Shown here one piece after another: positions 5,963-7,479 of a stretch of 7,479 bases of DNA. The stretch is from Methanofollis sp. GTDB taxonomy: Archaea > Halobacteriota > Methanomicrobia > Methanomicrobiales > Methanofollaceae. The notes beneath the pieces were generated by a model. The model did no database searches. It saw only the letters and a program-made list of their open reading frames with translations, and was not told where the DNA came from. The translations under genes were made by a program, and so were the position numbers. The DNA is taken from contig JAQVHG010000104.1 of assembly GCA_028696365.1 (NCBI GenBank), positions 1 to 7,479 of the forward strand, in the 5' to 3' direction. Within the stretch, counting starts at the first letter, position 1. Each line of letters starts with the position of its first letter.

Positions 5963-6298
5963 TCAGTGTTTTGAGGCGGTGACCGCCTTGCCGACACCAA
6001 AGACAATCAAAAGCGCAAGGATGATGCCTACGACGACGGCGATGACCTCGCCCATCTTGCCGGCGTCATCTCCCATGGCATAGTCTGGCATCGGGGCTTC
6101 GTATTCGAAACCGACGTCATGACCGACTGCTTCTGGGTCGCCATCCTCAGGGGTGGGGCCGAAGAGGTCCTTCTCGCCCTGAACGACAATGGCCGTGCTC
6201 TCCAGGCCGTCGGGGTCGCCTGCAGCGAAGAAGACGGCCGTGACCCCGATGAGAATGGCCACGACGAGGCCGATCGCCAGGAACTGTTTGTTCTCCAT
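5963..6298 (-). CDS. cbiN: CbiN/NikN-like PDGLE-domain small subunit
   Basis: A 111-aa small membrane protein of the metal transporter, thought to help the S component CbiM load or release its ion. It has two membrane helices (about 6-26 and 83-104) enclosing an acidic extracytoplasmic loop. The motif PDGLE (29-33) follows the first helix, and PMPDY (69-73) precedes the second. This layout is that of the PDGLE domain, found as a separate protein or fused to the C-terminus of CbiM/NikM, rather than the classical bacterial CbiN. The start ATG shares one base with the cbiM stop (TGATG). A Shine-Dalgarno-like GGGGGTGA lies about 8 nt upstream. The symbol follows operon position; whether the metal is Co2+ or Ni2+ is undecided. 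Confidence 0.85.
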   Translation of the reverse strand: MENKQFLAIGLVVAILIGVTAVFFAAGDPDGLESTAIVVQGEKDLFGPTPEDGDPEAVGHDVGFEYEAPMPDYAMGDDAGKMGEVIAVVVGIILALLIVFGVGKAVTASKH

Positions 6299-6936
6299 CA
6301 GACCGTCACCCCCGTAGAAGTATCTATCAGTTCTGGGCGCGCCGAGGCGATGAGATAGAGCGCACCGGCCGTGATGAAGGCCTCGATGACCCCGATAGCG
6401 GCATGGTAGGTGCCCATGGCGATCATGCCCTCAACGAGCGGGAAGGTTCCGGCGACGAACATTTCGACCGATGCGGCGAGGGCCGGGATGAGACAGGCAA
6501 GCCACGCGGCGATCCCTGCGGAGAGGTAGGGATTTCTCGCGACTTTCTGGATGCTCTGGAAGGAGTAGTAACCGACGAACCCGCCGATGACACCCATGTT
6601 GATGATGTTCGCACCCATCGTGGTGATCCCGCCGTCGCCGAAGACGACTGCCTGGACCAGGAGGACAAGGGTGAGGACGAAGACCGCCGCATAGGGCGAA
6701 CCGAGGACGATAGCCGCAAGGGCTCCACCGACCAGGTGGCCGGTCGTGCCCATGCCGACCGGGAGGTTAAAGGCCTGGATGGCGAAGATCCCGGCGGCAA
6801 GGACGGCGATAAGGGGGACTTTCTCGTCGTCCAGTTCATTTCGTGCCCAGCGCAGCGCAAGTGCGATGAATACAAGGGCGATCACCCAGTAGATCGCACT
6901 CTGCCAGAGTGGGATGAACACATCAGGTATATGCAT
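6298..6936 (-). CDS. cbiM: Cobalt/nickel ECF transporter substrate-binding protein CbiM
   Basis: A 212-aa S component that selects and carries the metal ion through the membrane. It starts MHIPDVFIP. In the CbiM/NikM family the N-terminal amine and His2 bind the metal together with a histidine near residue 67, and here His67 is present in GTTGHLVGG (63-71). The commonest family start is MHIP(E/D)GF; this protein has Val in place of that Gly. About six or seven hydrophobic helices follow, with the conserved FGDGGITTMGANIINMGVIG segment (about 109-128). It is first of four tightly packed genes (M-N-O-Q). The upstream gap is only 42 nt and holds a TATA-like box but no Shine-Dalgarno, so the mRNA may be nearly leaderless. 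Specificity for Co2+ against Ni2+ cannot be settled from sequence alone. Confidence 0.93.
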   Translation of the reverse strand: MHIPDVFIPLWQSAIYWVIALVFIALALRWARNELDDEKVPLIAVLAAGIFAIQAFNLPVGMGTTGHLVGGALAAIVLGSPYAAVFVLTLVLLVQAVVFGDGGITTMGANIINMGVIGGFVGYYSFQSIQKVARNPYLSAGIAAWLACLIPALAASVEMFVAGTFPLVEGMIAMGTYHAAIGVIEAFITAGALYLIASARPELIDTSTGVTV

Positions 6937-6964
6937 GTCTATCAGAAGATCGTAGCACGCTATT

Positions 6965-6974
6965 GGATATAAGT
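6965..6974 (-). promoter_or_regulatory. Putative TATA box for the cbiMNOQ operon
   Basis: ACTTATATCC on the - strand lies in the AT-rich 42-nt gap before cbiM. Archaeal transcription usually begins about 25 nt downstream of the box, near 6943, only a few bases before the ATG at 6936. The absence of a Shine-Dalgarno fits a very short leader. The BRE element is not clear, because it would fall in the end of the upstream gene. Confidence 0.45.
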
Positions 6975-6978
6975 ATTA

Positions 6979-7479
6979 CTAGTTCGATCCAAATGCAATA
7001 TCTTTCAAAATGACGCGTACTGATGGCCCAGCAATGGTTACAAGCCCACGCAGGAGTTTTGGTTTCATCATAAGCCTGCGGACCAGTTCACCGGGCCGGT
7101 CCATATCCCCATACTTCACGATGAGATCGGTGATGCTCGGGTCTGAGAGGGGCTTGAGGAGGGCGTCCACCTTCTCTGCCGTGAGTTCCTGTCTCAGCCT
7201 GAAGAGGCGCATCCCAAGGGTGAGTTCTTTACCGAAGTCTGCCTGCCACCGGTGCTCATATGCGGCGAGGGTGGGGTCTGAGAAGTCGCCAGCCTCGCAG
7301 CACGAGACCGCGACTGCGGCGGCGTGCCGCGCCGCACGCACTCCTGTATACACTCCGCCCCCAGAGGTGGGCTTGGCCATCCCGGCAGCGTCACCGACAA
7401 AGAGGGTCTGCCGGCCGTAAGTCCGCGGCATCGTGCCGAGCGGGATGGTGCCGGTGACTAGGTGGGCGCAGCCTCCCGG
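6979..7479 (-). CDS. Geranylgeranyl-reductase-family flavoprotein, C-terminal part
   Basis: The final 166 codons of a gene whose start lies off the right edge. It shows the second FAD-binding motif of the family, LFVGDAAGMAKPTSGGGVYTG, at fragment residues 26-46. This is followed by the helical C-terminal region and a TAG stop. Members reduce the isoprenoid double bonds of archaeal membrane lipids (digeranylgeranylglycerophospholipid reductase) or related polyprenyl substrates. Methanogens carry several paralogues, so I give no symbol and the exact substrate is open. The stop lies 42 nt before cbiM on the same strand. Read-through into the transporter operon is possible, though a TATA-like box lies between them. 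Confidence 0.88.
   Translation of the reverse strand, partial: PGGCAHLVTGTIPLGTMPRTYGRQTLFVGDAAGMAKPTSGGGVYTGVRAARHAAAVAVSCCEAGDFSDPTLAAYEHRWQADFGKELTLGMRLFRLRQELTAEKVDALLKPLSDPSITDLIVKYGDMDRPGELVRRLMMKPKLLRGLVTIAGPSVRVILKDIAFGSN

Noticed and set aside
6403..6972. 189-codon open frame on the + strand
   Set aside because: It is antisense to cbiM, whose metal-binding and membrane features are clear. The product is Asp/Glu/Arg-rich without a domain.
6937..6978. Cobalamin or nickel riboswitch upstream of cbiM
   Set aside because: The gap is only 42 nt and the predicted leader only a few bases, too short for such an RNA.

Overview
The window looks like chromosomal DNA of a methanogenic euryarchaeon, most likely of the Methanomicrobiales (Methanofollis/Methanoculleus-like). 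This is inference. It rests on a bacterial-type DNA gyrase in a genome with archaeal signals (TATA-box promoter, oligo-T terminator), an archaeal geranylgeranyl-reductase-family flavoprotein, an ECF cobalt/nickel transporter operon with a PDGLE-type small subunit, and GC-rich codon use with strong third-position G/C. No sequence search was possible.

Layout. Bases 2-2705 (+ strand) hold the 3' end of gyrB followed by complete gyrA, translationally overlapping, ending in a short hairpin plus T7 terminator. Bases 4288-7479 (- strand) hold the 3' part of a geranylgeranyl-reductase-family gene, then a tight cbiM-cbiN-cbiO-cbiQ operon for Co2+ or Ni2+ uptake, with overlapping or closely spaced genes and a probable own promoter just before cbiM. 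The gyrase genes and the - strand genes converge on a repeat-rich accessory region, 2706-4287.

The convergent region is the unusual part. It contains one small hypothetical gene (3226-3642, - strand) that may be 5'-truncated or frameshifted. It also contains two related non-coding transposable elements (MITE-like). The first (124 bp) has perfect 18-bp terminal inverted repeats and a perfect 8-bp target duplication that includes the stop codon of the hypothetical gene. The second (234 bp) has the same ends and lies 19 bp past the cbiQ stop. At least four weaker, degenerate copies of the same motif set lie around them in both orientations, so this gap appears to have taken repeated insertions.

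How the genes work together: GyrA and GyrB form the A2B2 topoisomerase. CbiM, CbiN, CbiQ and CbiO form one membrane importer supplying metal for cobamides (Co) or for hydrogenases and coenzyme F430 (Ni), both in heavy demand in methanogens. I found no defence system, CRISPR array, or RNA gene, and no clearly new multi-gene system; the repeat family is the most novel-looking element.
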